From contig NZ_QLTS01000009.1 in the NCBI RefSeq assembly GCF_003269275.1, positions 1-64,000 on the forward strand: a stretch of DNA of 64,000 nucleotides, given 5' to 3'. Positions 26,066-36,068 of this stretch are shown here, piece after piece (positions within the stretch are counted from its first letter, which is position 1; each line of letters starts with the position of its first letter). Below the pieces are notes generated by a model. The model saw only the letters and a program-made list of their open reading frames with translations, made no database searches and had not been told where the DNA came from. The translations under genes were made by a program, and so were the position numbers. This DNA comes from Phascolarctobacterium faecium DSM 14760 (GTDB taxonomy: Bacteria > Bacillota > Negativicutes > Acidaminococcales > Acidaminococcaceae).

Positions 26066-26614
26066 ATGTTAAAGAAATTTGCAGTAATCTGCACTTTGAT
26101 GCTCTGCGTGTTAGTTGCAGGCTGCAGTGATGATCAAACTGCTACGGTTATCCCGCAGCCTGAAACTAAACAAACGCAGAATAATAAGAATCAAGAAATT
26201 ACGGTAACGGTGTATCGTGCACCTGTCAACGGAGAGGAATATCTGTTGCCGGAAAAGGTAACCCGCAAAGCCGGCGCGATGACTGCTCCGGAGATTGCGT
26301 TGGATATTTTGGTAAACAGCAGTCCGCAGGATACTGCGAAAATGGTCAGTCTGTTTCCTAAAGGGACAAAAATCAGAACAATGAAGATAGAAGATGGGAC
26401 TGCTTATGTTGATTTTTCCAAGGAAATAACCAATGTACCGCAGGGATCCTATACTGAGCTGATGCTGACAACTGCTATTGTCAACACTCTGACAGAGTTT
26501 CCGGAGATAAAAAAAGTACAGATTTTAGTTGATGGTAAAAAAATTGCGTCCTTGAAAGGACATACTGATATTTTAGATCCTTTGGAACGTAATACTACTT
26601 TATTGAAAAAATAA
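26066..26614 (+). CDS. GerMN-domain lipoprotein
   Basis: The 182-residue product has a lipoprotein signal ending in the lipobox LVAGC. Residues about 45-170 form one GerMN (sporulation/germination) domain, with the ALDILVNSSPQD and VDFSKEITNVPQGSYTELMLTTAIVNTLTEFP segments. The start is ATG 26066 behind GGGAGG. Association with the amidase gene suggests a role in wall turnover; in monoderm spore formers GerM acts in the engulfment complex, but no sporulation gene is seen here. Confidence 0.88.
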   Translation: MLKKFAVICTLMLCVLVAGCSDDQTATVIPQPETKQTQNNKNQEITVTVYRAPVNGEEYLLPEKVTRKAGAMTAPEIALDILVNSSPQDTAKMVSLFPKGTKIRTMKIEDGTAYVDFSKEITNVPQGSYTELMLTTAIVNTLTEFPEIKKVQILVDGKKIASLKGHTDILDPLERNTTLLKK

Positions 26615-26619
26615 ACGGG

Positions 26620-26652
26620 AGCAGTATCGGCAAAAGTCGGTACTGCTTTTTT
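26620..26652 (+). terminator. Intrinsic terminator
   Basis: AGCAGTA (26620-26626) pairs with TACTGCT (26641-26647), followed by T. Confidence 0.6.
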
Positions 26653-26670
26653 GAAATGGGAGTGCTGTTG

Positions 26671-27141
26671 ATGGAGTATTTTTGTGGTAATATTGAAACG
26701 ATGGAAGCGTTAGGAAAACTTTTGGGAAGGCTTGCTAAAAACGGGGATGTTTTTTGTCTTTGTGGGGAGTTAGGTGCCGGTAAAACTTTGTTGTGTCGTG
26801 AAATAGCTATGGCACAGGGGGTTGATGCCAGTGAAATAAACAGTCCAACGTTTTCGATTATGAATGTGTATCATGGTAAAATGGAGATCAGGCATTTTGA
26901 TTTATACAGGCTGAATACTGTTGAAGAATTGGAAAATATCGGCTATGGGGAATATGTTGGCGGTGAAGGGCTGACTCTTATCGAATGGGCGGATAATTTT
27001 TTAGAGGAAATGCCTGAAGAAAGTCTTGATATCTACATAAAAATTGTTCCGGAAGGCCGTTTGATACAATTGCTCCCTAATGGTGAAAGGTATCTGGAAT
27101 TATGTGAGGAAGTGGAAAAAAATGCTGACTTTAGCCATTGA
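26671..27141 (+). CDS. tsaE: tRNA t6A37 synthesis ATPase TsaE
   Basis: A 156-residue P-loop protein of the threonylcarbamoyl-adenosine complex. It has Walker A GELGAGKT, the TFSIMNVYHG switch and HFDLYRL. ATP hydrolysis by TsaE resets the TsaBD complex. The start is ATG 26671 preceded by GGGAG. It overlaps tsaB by 20 bases and begins a four-gene operon. Confidence 0.95.
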   Translation: MEYFCGNIETMEALGKLLGRLAKNGDVFCLCGELGAGKTLLCREIAMAQGVDASEINSPTFSIMNVYHGKMEIRHFDLYRLNTVEELENIGYGEYVGGEGLTLIEWADNFLEEMPEESLDIYIKIVPEGRLIQLLPNGERYLELCEEVEKNADFSH

Positions 27142-27814
27142 TACGGCAACTAAAGTCTGTGCCGTGGGTTTGTGTCGTGATGGACAAATTTTGGCAGAAT
27201 ATAGGATCAATATGGGCATGACTCATTCTGAGGGGCTTATGCCGCAGCTTGAGCAGCTTTTAACACGGACTAAGATCACTAAAAATGAGATCGATCTTTT
27301 AGCAGTCAGTATGGGGCCGGGGTCTTTTACCGGTTTGAGGATTGGCCTGGCATCGGCAGAAGCAATGGCTTATAGCTGGCATAAACCTATCTGCGGGGTC
27401 AATACGCTGAAAGCGCTTGCCTATAATCTGCCGATAGACGGTTATGTATTATCACCTGTTTTAGACGCACAAAAAGGCAATTTTTATCAGGCGATTTATG
27501 AATGGCAGCAGGGGACACTCATAGAGCATCAGGAGATCAAAGTTGTAGATCGCAAGAAGCTTTTGGAAAATATAGCTGTTTTGGGTATGCCTGCTTTATT
27601 ATTGGGAGAATGCCAGAAAATTGACCTTGCCGATTTGCCTTCGTGGTGCCGAAAGGCTCCAGCACATTTATGTTGGCCGCAGGCTGCCTCGGTAGCGCTT
27701 TTGGCGGAAGCCGAGTATGATCCTGATAATACCGGTGATATTTTTGGTTTAGAACCTTATTACATTAGAAGATCAGAGGCTGAAGAATTATGGGAAAAAC
27801 GCCAGCAGGAATAA
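27122..27814 (+). CDS. tsaB: tRNA t6A37 synthesis scaffold TsaB
   Basis: A 230-residue ASKHA-fold partner that binds TsaD. The N-terminus LTLAIDTATKVCAVGLCRDG and the GPGSFTGLRIGLASAEAMA motif are typical. The start is ATG 27122, inside the end of tsaE; a longer frame from 27080 would merely extend into tsaE. GAGGAAGTGG in tsaE provides the ribosome site. The stop overlaps the start of rimI. Confidence 0.93.
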   Translation: MLTLAIDTATKVCAVGLCRDGQILAEYRINMGMTHSEGLMPQLEQLLTRTKITKNEIDLLAVSMGPGSFTGLRIGLASAEAMAYSWHKPICGVNTLKALAYNLPIDGYVLSPVLDAQKGNFYQAIYEWQQGTLIEHQEIKVVDRKKLLENIAVLGMPALLLGECQKIDLADLPSWCRKAPAHLCWPQAASVALLAEAEYDPDNTGDIFGLEPYYIRRSEAEELWEKRQQE

Positions 27815-28263
27815 TGATAAGGACTTTGACAGCGGCAGATTTGACTGCTGTCAGCAGCATAGATGAAAAGTCTTTTTTTGATGTTTGGAGCCCAAGTATG
27901 TGGCTGGATGAGTTGAATAACAGCTTAACAACATATCTTGTTTTAGAAGATGCTGGGCGTATTCTTGGTTATGCCGGGTTTTGGCTGGTGGCAGGGGAAG
28001 CGCAGATAACCAGAGTCGCGGTTGCTGCTGAAGAACGTGAACACGGCTTGGGAACACGCTTGACAGCAGCCCTGATCAATAAGGCATGGGAACTTGGCGC
28101 TGTGGCGGTGACTTTGGAAGTGCGTGAGAGCAATATTGCAGCGCAAAAGGTTTATTTGACCTGCGGTTTTGCCAGCGAGGGGATAAGACCAAATTATTAT
28201 GAAGATAATCATGAAAATGCAATAATCATGTGGTTATATAAGGAGGGTAAGCCTGATGTCTAA
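27814..28263 (+). CDS. rimI: Ribosomal protein S18-alanine N-acetyltransferase
   Basis: A 149-residue GNAT enzyme that acetylates the N-terminus of ribosomal protein S18. The acetyl-CoA segment is [20 protein letters not shown], followed by [20 protein letters not shown] chose ATG 27814, which overlaps the tsaB stop; ATG 27790 in the same frame is possible. The usual tsaB-rimI-tsaD order supports the name. Confidence 0.88.
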   Translation: MIRTLTAADLTAVSSIDEKSFFDVWSPSMWLDELNNSLTTYLVLEDAGRILGYAGFWLVAGEAQITRVAVAAEEREHGLGTRLTAALINKAWELGAVAVTLEVRESNIAAQKVYLTCGFASEGIRPNYYEDNHENAIIMWLYKEGKPDV

Positions 28264-29269
28264 AGACGTGTATATTTTGGGCATTGAAAGCAGTTGTGAT
28301 GAAACTGCGGCTGCCGTAGTCAAAAATGGACGTGAAGTGCTTTCGAATATTATTTCCTCACAGATTGTTATCCATCGAAAATTTGGCGGTGTTGTACCGG
28401 AGATAGCTTCGCGTAAACATATTGAAAATATTTTGCCGGTTATTGACGAAGCACTGCGTCAGGCTAATGTGAAGCTGGAAGAAATAGACGCTGTCGCAGT
28501 AACTTATGGACCAGGGCTTGTAGGGGCGCTTCTAGTTGGTGTATCGGCTGCCAAAGCGCTGGCTTGGGCTAATGACAAGCCGCTGATTGGTGTCAATCAT
28601 TTGGAGGGACATGTTTTTGCCAATTTTTTGAATGATAAAGATCTGGAACCTCCTTTTATGGCTTTAGTAGTAAGCGGCGGGCATACGGCGCTGCTAAAGG
28701 TAACTGATTATAACAGCTTTGAATTACTGGGACAAACTCGTGACGATGCTGCAGGTGAAGCTTTTGATAAAATTGCACGTGTGATGGGTCTGCAATATCC
28801 AGGAGGACCGGAAATAGAAGAATTGGCGGCAGCGGGGAATCCGCAGGCGATCGATTTTCCGCGGGCACTTTTGAAGGAAGATTATCAGTTTAGTTTCAGC
28901 GGCTTAAAGTCAGCTGTAATCAATTATCTGCATAACGAACAGCAGGCAGGCCGTGAAGTAAATAAAGCCGATGTGGCCGCTTCATTTCAGGAAGCGATTG
29001 TAGATGTGCTGGTGCAGAAAAGTGTGCATGCGCTGCAGGAAACCGGTTTGAAAAAAATAGTTCTGGCCGGTGGTGTTTCGGCTAATAAACATTTACAAAC
29101 AGCGTTAGCTGATGCTGTAGGCGGGATTGGAGCAAGTTTGGTACATCCAACTCCGATTTTATGCACTGATAATGCTGTAATGATAGCTTGCCGTGGTTAT
29201 TTTATGTATCAGAACGGTGAATATAGTCCTCTGGATTTGAACGCTGTTCCATCGTTAAAATTAGGTTGA
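28256..29269 (+). CDS. tsaD: tRNA N6-adenosine threonylcarbamoyltransferase TsaD
   Basis: The 337-residue catalytic subunit transfers the threonylcarbamoyl group to A37 of ANN-decoding tRNAs. Metal-binding His residues are in NHLEGH, with [14 protein letters not shown] at the N-terminus and VSGGHTALL and [11 protein letters not shown] further on. It overlaps the end of rimI by eight bases, completing the operon tsaE-tsaB-rimI-tsaD. Confidence 0.97.
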   Translation: MSKDVYILGIESSCDETAAAVVKNGREVLSNIISSQIVIHRKFGGVVPEIASRKHIENILPVIDEALRQANVKLEEIDAVAVTYGPGLVGALLVGVSAAKALAWANDKPLIGVNHLEGHVFANFLNDKDLEPPFMALVVSGGHTALLKVTDYNSFELLGQTRDDAAGEAFDKIARVMGLQYPGGPEIEELAAAGNPQAIDFPRALLKEDYQFSFSGLKSAVINYLHNEQQAGREVNKADVAASFQEAIVDVLVQKSVHALQETGLKKIVLAGGVSANKHLQTALADAVGGIGASLVHPTPILCTDNAVMIACRGYFMYQNGEYSPLDLNAVPSLKLG

Positions 29270-29295
29270 ACAGTGTCCACTGAAGTAAAAGAACT

Positions 29296-29398
29296 TGTGG
29301 ATTTTGTGGATAAAATGCTGAAATATAGCTAAAAAACAGTTCTTGCTGTGCATAAGTCTGTGGATAATGTGGAAAAAACTGTGGATTGATGGGGATAA
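29296..29398. promoter_or_regulatory. Array of DnaA-box-like sites
   Basis: Three sites match TGTGNATAA, the complement of the DnaA box TTATNCACA: 29305-29313, 29347-29355 and 29359-29367. Four close variants lie at 29296-29304, 29368-29376, 29380-29388 and 29390-29398. All have the same orientation, and the last five start 9 to 12 bases apart, near one helical turn. This fits cooperative DnaA binding. It may regulate the kinase gene starting at 29431, titrate DnaA, or be an origin element. Confidence 0.6.
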
Positions 29399-29430
29399 AC
29401 AAGGTAATAAGAAACAGGGGAATGAATGAT

Positions 29431-30813
29431 ATGCCCAAGAATTTGACTGTAGAACAAAAAAATATTTTATCCTCTATGAAAGTCGGCTCAGCTTTTGCTG
29501 CCGATGTTGCTCATGCATGCATAACGATGTATGTTTGGGATGATAACCCCAAATTTCTGTATATTTATCATCAGGAACTGCCAAGAACGCAATTTTTGGG
29601 TGAACTGCCTGATAAAACAGGTCGCGAACTGCGCGGTAATGAGGAGCCTTTAGTGCAGCGGGCACTGCAGAGAGGTGTGCCTTTGTCAGGGAAACGTGAG
29701 CTGTCGCTGGGGCTTTTCGTCGATTTGCGTGTTTATCCTATTCAAGATAGTAAAGGAAAATGTTTTGCCGTAGTTGCTTTTGATACCAATGAACCGGAAG
29801 AACTTTTCATTATGACGGCAGTGGAGTTTTTAAAAAATACCGGCCGACAGATTTTGAGCAGTAATTATTACGGCAGATTGCTGCCTGGCGACGGGTTGAT
29901 GATCGTTGATAAGGACAAGGTCATTATAGCCGCGAACAGGACGGCCAGACATCTTTTTAAAGTGCAGGGCTTATCTAATTTAGTTGGACGAAGGACAAAC
30001 AGTTTGCAGATCAACTGGCCTTTGGTTGGTATGGTGCTGAAGACGGGTGTCGCTGAAGGAAAGGAAATAGACATGCAAGGGCTGCTGCTTGCAATGAGGG
30101 TGATCCCTGTTACGAACAGGCCTGATACAGCGGCCGCTATTGTTATTCTACAGGATATAACAGAGCTGAAAAAGAAAGATACAGAGCTGCTTATCAAATC
30201 TGTAGTTATTCGGGAAATACATCATCGCGTTAAAAACAATTTGCAGACTATCGCCAGCCTGTTGAGACTGCAGGCACGCAGGGCTCATACAGACGAAACG
30301 AAAATGGTATTGCGTGACTGTATTAACAGGGTTACCAGTATCGCTGTTGTACATGAATTTCTTTCACAGCAGGATAGCGGTAAAATTGATGTAGCTGTGG
30401 CAGCGCAGGGAATTTATGAAGCCATTATTGCCAGTATGGCAGACCCTAATCTTAAATTGCAGACAAGCTTTAAAGCGGATAATGTTTTGCTGCCTTCCGA
30501 TAAAGCAACAAGCATTGCTTTGGTTCTGAACGAGCTTTTGCAAAATTCACTGGACCATGCTTTTGCAGGCCGCAGCAGCGGCCGGCTTGATGTTGAGTTT
30601 TATAAAATCCCTGGAAGTTATTGCTTAAAAATCTGTGATGACGGTAATGGTTTGCCGCCGGGTTTTGTTTTAGATGAGCAAACCAGTTTAGGCCTGAAAA
30701 TAATAAAAACTATGGTGGAAGCAGATCTTCGCGGTACTTTTACAATAGAAGCCCTGAAACAGGGGACTTGTGCTGTAGTTACCATACCGTCAGAGTTGGA
30801 GGGGTCAGAATGA
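29431..30813 (+). CDS. Sensor histidine kinase of the HisKA_2 (EutW/PdtaS) type
   Basis: A 460-residue soluble kinase with no membrane span. An N-terminal GAF-like sensor (about 1-140) and a PAS-like domain (about 150-255) precede the phosphoacceptor helix REIHHRVKNNLQTIASLLRLQ and an ATPase domain (LNELLQNSLDHAF, DDGNGLP, TSLGLKI). In EutW and PdtaS this architecture phosphorylates an ANTAR regulator, and such a gene overlaps its stop here. I prefer ATG 29431; ATG 29422 is an alternative. The ligand is unknown and no ethanolamine genes are in the window. Confidence 0.9.
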   Translation: MPKNLTVEQKNILSSMKVGSAFAADVAHACITMYVWDDNPKFLYIYHQELPRTQFLGELPDKTGRELRGNEEPLVQRALQRGVPLSGKRELSLGLFVDLRVYPIQDSKGKCFAVVAFDTNEPEELFIMTAVEFLKNTGRQILSSNYYGRLLPGDGLMIVDKDKVIIAANRTARHLFKVQGLSNLVGRRTNSLQINWPLVGMVLKTGVAEGKEIDMQGLLLAMRVIPVTNRPDTAAAIVILQDITELKKKDTELLIKSVVIREIHHRVKNNLQTIASLLRLQARRAHTDETKMVLRDCINRVTSIAVVHEFLSQQDSGKIDVAVAAQGIYEAIIASMADPNLKLQTSFKADNVLLPSDKATSIALVLNELLQNSLDHAFAGRSSGRLDVEFYKIPGSYCLKICDDGNGLPPGFVLDEQTSLGLKIIKTMVEADLRGTFTIEALKQGTCAVVTIPSELEGSE

Positions 30814-31394
30814 AAAATACTTTGAAAGTTGTTTTAGCTGATGATGAGGCGCTTATTCGTCTTGATATCAGAGAAATGCTGACAGAGGGAGGACATGAAG
30901 TTGCAGGTGAAGCCAATAACGGTGAAGATGCAGTTGCCATGACGAGAGCTCTGCAGCCTGACCTTGTGATCATGGATGTGAAAATGCCGCAAATGGATGG
31001 GCTTACAGCTTCTAAAATCATTACCGACGAGCATCTGGCTCCAGTACTTTTGCTGACAGCCTACAGTCAACAGGAGATTGTATCGCAGGCAAAAAGTTCG
31101 GGTGTATTGGGATATTTAGTGAAGCCGGTTCGTGAAGAACAGTTATTTCCGGCAATGGAGATAGCAATTTCTCGTTTTGAAGAAATCAAAGCCCTGGGGG
31201 CGGAGCTGGGATTATTAAAAGAAAGTTTGGAAACAAGAAAACTGCTTGATCGGGCTAAAGGAATTTTAATGTCAGCACATGGATTTACGGAACAGGAAGC
31301 ATATCGAAAAATGCAGCAGTACAGTATGAACAGGCGTATTTCCATTAAGGAGTTGGCTGAAGCGGTAATTGCATCAGCATTAAAAAATAAATAA
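30810..31394 (+). CDS. ANTAR-domain response regulator
   Basis: The 194-residue partner of the upstream kinase. The receiver domain has acidic residues ADDE, phosphoacceptor Asp in VIMDVKMP, and Lys in YLVKP. A coiled linker leads to the C-terminal ANTAR domain (LLDRAKGILMSAHGFTEQEAYRKMQQYSMN), which binds paired hexaloop hairpins in mRNA leaders and prevents termination. ATG 30810 overlaps the kinase stop (ATGA). Targets are not identified here. Confidence 0.93.
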   Translation: MKNTLKVVLADDEALIRLDIREMLTEGGHEVAGEANNGEDAVAMTRALQPDLVIMDVKMPQMDGLTASKIITDEHLAPVLLLTAYSQQEIVSQAKSSGVLGYLVKPVREEQLFPAMEIAISRFEEIKALGAELGLLKESLETRKLLDRAKGILMSAHGFTEQEAYRKMQQYSMNRRISIKELAEAVIASALKNK

Positions 31395-31400
31395 ATATAA

Positions 31401-31445
31401 AAAATTCACGCAGGAGGAATTGAGAGGCTGCGTGAATTTTTCACT
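31401..31445 (+). terminator. Terminator of the kinase/ANTAR operon
   Basis: AAATTCACGCAG pairs with CTGCGTGAATTT; T-rich sequence follows. Confidence 0.8.
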
Positions 31446-31475
31446 TTTTTGTCAAAAAATTTTACAGGAATTGTC

Positions 31476-31503
31476 TTGCATTTTTTTAGGAAACGGATAT
31501 AAT
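31476..31503 (+). promoter_or_regulatory. groESL promoter
   Basis: TTGCAT (31476-31481), 16 bases, TATAAT (31498-31503), immediately upstream of the CIRCE element. Confidence 0.8.
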
Positions 31504-31514
31504 AATAAATGTAA

Positions 31515-31541
31515 TTAGCACTCGACAATAATGAGTGCTAA
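31515..31541 (+). promoter_or_regulatory. CIRCE element (HrcA operator)
   Basis: TTAGCACTC-N9-GAGTGCTAA, a perfect match to the HrcA-binding inverted repeat at the transcription start. It implies HrcA repression relieved by heat shock. Confidence 0.97.
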
Positions 31542-31590
31542 CAAAAGAAAAATAAAAAATTTATATAGGCATCTGAAAGGGGACTTGAAA

Positions 31591-31875
31591 ATGTTGAAAC
31601 CATTAGCAGATCACATCGTTGTAGAACTTACAGTAAAAGAGGAAAAAACTTCCAGCGGTATTTATTTGCCGGATACGGCTTCTAAAGAGAAACCGCAAAC
31701 TGGTAAGGTCGTTGCCGTAGGCGCAGGTAAAGTGCTGGATAACGGTACTCGTGTCGCTCCTGAAGTTAAAGCTGGCGATGAGGTTGTATTTGCAAAATAT
31801 TCCGGAACTGAATTTAAATATGACGGTAAAGATTATTTGATCCTCAGCGAACGCGATGTGCTTGCTGTTCTCTAA
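31591..31875 (+). CDS. groS: Co-chaperonin GroES
   Basis: The 94-residue lid of the GroEL folding chamber. [20 protein letters not shown] leads into the mobile-loop region [14 protein letters not shown], and the roof and C-terminus ([16 protein letters not shown]) are standard. The start is ATG 31591 behind AAAGGGGAC; the longer frame runs through the CIRCE element and is not coding. GroEL follows 48 bases later. Confidence 0.98.
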   Translation: MLKPLADHIVVELTVKEEKTSSGIYLPDTASKEKPQTGKVVAVGAGKVLDNGTRVAPEVKAGDEVVFAKYSGTEFKYDGKDYLILSERDVLAVL

Positions 31876-31908
31876 GTAATGATTTTTTACTAAAAAAGTG
31901 AAATATAA

Positions 31909-33555
<1,647 letters not shown>

Positions 33556-33583
33556 TAAATTTACATCTGTACATTGAAAGTCC

Positions 33584-33614
33584 AAGGCCCCGTACTTATT
33601 GTACGGGGCCTTTT
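33584..33614 (+). terminator. groESL terminator
   Basis: AAGGCCCCGTAC pairs with GTACGGGGCCTT around a TTATT loop. Confidence 0.9.
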
Positions 33615-33696
33615 GCATTGCAATTTCAGCGTGATTATTGTATGATATTATATTATACATTATTAGTTAAATTATTTTGAGGAGGCTTACAGCAAT

Positions 33697-35238
33697 ATGC
33701 AAACAGGTAACCATGAAATGATCTTAGTTATCGATTTCGGCGGTCAGTATAACCAATTGATCGCCAGGCGTGTAAGGGAATGCGGCGTTTACTGTGAAAT
33801 AGTTCCCTATACCTACACTTTAGAACAAATCAAAGCTAAAAACCCTAAAGGGATCATCTTTACAGGCGGGCCTAATAGTGTTTATGGTGATGATACTCCT
33901 AAGATCGATCCTGGCGTATTTGAACTAGGCGTACCTGTACTTGGTATTTGCTATGGACATCAGCTGATGACTCAGACGCTAGGAGGCAGAGTTGAAAGCG
34001 CTGATGTGCGTGAGTACGGGAAAACGGCTGTAAAACTCAATAAAAATAATATTCTTTTTAAGGATATCGAAGAGCACAATATTTCCTGGATGAGCCACAC
34101 TGATTATGTGTCAGAGGTCCCGGAGGGATTTGTAGTAACTGCTGATACAAGTGAATGCCCTGTAGCCGGAATGGCTAATGATTTGCGTAAATTATATGGA
34201 GTGCAGTTCCATCCTGAAGTGGAGCATACACCATTTGGACGTAAGATGATTTCTAATTTCCTGTTTGACGTCTGCGGAGTTAAAGGTGACTGGACTATGA
34301 GCAGTTTTGCACAGCGTAAAATTGCCGAGATTAAAGAGGCCGTTGGCGATAAAAAAGTTCTCTGTGCATTGTCCGGCGGGGTTGATTCTTCCGTTGCGGC
34401 AGTATTAGTACATAAAGCAGTGGGTAAGCAGCTGACCTGTGTTTTTGTAGATCACGGCCTGCTGCGTAAAGATGAAGGCGATCAGGTCGAAACGGTTTTT
34501 AAAGAACAATTTGATATGAATCTGATCCGCGTCAATGCAGCGGAGCGCTTTCTTGGCCGGTTGGCAGGTGTGTCTGATCCTGAAACGAAGCGCAAGATTA
34601 TCGGTGAAGAATTTATTCGTGTTTTTGAAGAAGAATCTAATAAACTGGGCAAGGTAGATTTTCTGGTGCAGGGAACTATTTATCCTGATGTTGTCGAAAG
34701 CGGTACCAGTACTTCAGCGACAATCAAAAGCCACCATAATGTTGGCGGCTTGCCGGAGGATATGCGGTTGGCTTTGATTGAACCGCTGCGCGAACTGTTT
34801 AAAGACGAAGTTCGTGCTGTCGGAGAAGAATTGGGAATACCTTCTGCCTTAGTCTGGCGTCAGCCATTTCCTGGACCTGGTTTAGCTATCCGTGTGCTAG
34901 GGGAAGTTACTCAGGAGAAATTAGAAATAACTCGTGAAGCTGATGCTATCTTTCGAGAAGAAATTGCTAAAGCTGGTTTAGAGCGCAAAATATGGCAGTA
35001 TTTTGCGTGTCTGCCCAATATCCGTTCTGTAGGCGTTATGGGGGATGGACGGACATATTCGCATACCGTTGCACTGCGTGCTGTAACCAGCAGTGATGGT
35101 ATGACCTCTGATTGGGCGCATATTCCTTTCAGTGTTCTGGATATTATTTCCAGACGTATTGTCAATGAAGTGCAAGGCGTTAACCGCATTGTTTACGATA
35201 TTACATCTAAACCGCCTGCAACGATTGAGTGGGAATAA
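33697..35238 (+). CDS. guaA: GMP synthase (glutamine-hydrolysing)
   Basis: The 513-residue enzyme converts XMP to GMP. The N-terminal class I amidotransferase has Cys in GICYGHQLM and His/Glu in QFHPEVEH; the ATP pyrophosphatase part has [11 protein letters not shown]; the C-terminal dimerisation domain ends in TIEWE. GGAGG lies upstream of ATG 33697. I looked for a purine riboswitch in the 80-base leader and saw none. Confidence 0.98.
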   Translation: MQTGNHEMILVIDFGGQYNQLIARRVRECGVYCEIVPYTYTLEQIKAKNPKGIIFTGGPNSVYGDDTPKIDPGVFELGVPVLGICYGHQLMTQTLGGRVESADVREYGKTAVKLNKNNILFKDIEEHNISWMSHTDYVSEVPEGFVVTADTSECPVAGMANDLRKLYGVQFHPEVEHTPFGRKMISNFLFDVCGVKGDWTMSSFAQRKIAEIKEAVGDKKVLCALSGGVDSSVAAVLVHKAVGKQLTCVFVDHGLLRKDEGDQVETVFKEQFDMNLIRVNAAERFLGRLAGVSDPETKRKIIGEEFIRVFEEESNKLGKVDFLVQGTIYPDVVESGTSTSATIKSHHNVGGLPEDMRLALIEPLRELFKDEVRAVGEELGIPSALVWRQPFPGPGLAIRVLGEVTQEKLEITREADAIFREEIAKAGLERKIWQYFACLPNIRSVGVMGDGRTYSHTVALRAVTSSDGMTSDWAHIPFSVLDIISRRIVNEVQGVNRIVYDITSKPPATIEWE

Positions 35239-35252
35239 AAAGATACTAAATA

Positions 35253-35288
35253 AAACCGCAGTCCATTTTTATGAACTGCGGTTTTTAT
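35253..35288 (+). terminator. guaA terminator
   Basis: AAACCGCAGT pairs with ACTGCGGTTT, followed by a T run. Confidence 0.85.
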
Positions 35289-35302
35289 TTGGTGTTTTAG
35301 AA

Positions 35303-35326
35303 ATCCAAATATATATATATTTGGAT
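35303..35326. repeat. Perfect 24-base palindrome
   Basis: ATCCAAATATAT and its reverse complement abut directly with no spacer. It may be a cruciform or dimer-binding site; function unknown. Confidence 0.5.
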
Positions 35327-35605
35327 AGTAGATGTTTGTATGAATACACGGGAGAGCATTTGTAGTAACAGCAGTTATTTTTCTGTTGATAGATATCTGG
35401 GAAATTATAATGATTAAGCATTTTATGGGAAGATGCTTTGTTATAATAAAAATACATAGTTATTAACTGGATAAAAAATAATACTAAATAATCATTCGAT
35501 AAAGAATAGAGCCTATTAAAGAAAGAAAAATGTAAAATTATACAAAAATATAAAAACGGACAATAGTGAATAAAAATTAATAATTTTAAAGATTAATATA
35601 CTTCG

Positions 35606-35659
35606 GCAGCTTATTTTACAAGACAAATATTTTGTTCTGTAAAATAGGCTGCTTTTTTT
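35606..35659 (+). terminator. Orphan long-stem terminator
   Basis: GCAGC at 35606 pairs with GCTGC ending at 35652, enclosing ATTTTACA/TGTAAAAT; seven T follow. No gene ends here, so a small RNA may be made from 35330-35650; I found no clear promoter. Confidence 0.6.
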
Positions 35660-35875
35660 ATTTAAAATAAGATTTAAATGGTGAATTAAATTGGCTGTTT
35701 AAGGAAATGCGGCTTGTTAAGCGGGTAGTTAACGATAGTTGCATTATCTGTAAAAGATTGATTATTATTAAATAAATACCAGATGAAATAACTAAAAGTT
35801 AAAAAATAATAATAAGAGAAAATCATTATAATGTGAATAAAATGTAACTGAAATGCAAAAATATTCCTAAAAATA

Positions 35876-35904
35876 TTGACAAATCAGTTTTTAACAATTA
35901 ATAT
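35876..35904 (+). promoter_or_regulatory. Autotransporter promoter
   Basis: Consensus TTGACA (35876-35881), 17 bases, TAATAT (35899-35904). It gives a leader of roughly 155 bases before the ATG at 36069. Confidence 0.65.
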
Positions 35905-36068
35905 TACATTGCTAGAATATAATTTTATAAACTTAAAGAAGGTAGATGCTTTAAAAAGAAATAAATAAATTTTAGTAAAGTGATTTTTAATATATTTAAA
36001 GTCGTTGGGGAGCGATTTTAATATATAAAAATTATAAATTTTAAAACTCAATAAAGGAGAGGGTTGCA

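Larger units (their letters stand above)
35327..36068. other. AT-rich non-coding region upstream of the autotransporter
   Basis: About 740 bases without a credible gene. It contains an orphan terminator (35606-35659) and the autotransporter promoter (35876-35904). The short frames present are AT-rich and lack ribosome sites. Confidence 0.6.

Noticed and set aside
29386-29430. Longer kinase start inside the DnaA-box region
   Set aside because: The extra residues are encoded by the AT-rich binding-site array and have no spaced ribosome site; ATG 29431 fits better.
33615-33696. Purine riboswitch upstream of guaA
   Set aside because: The 80-base leader lacks the conserved three-way-junction core sequences.
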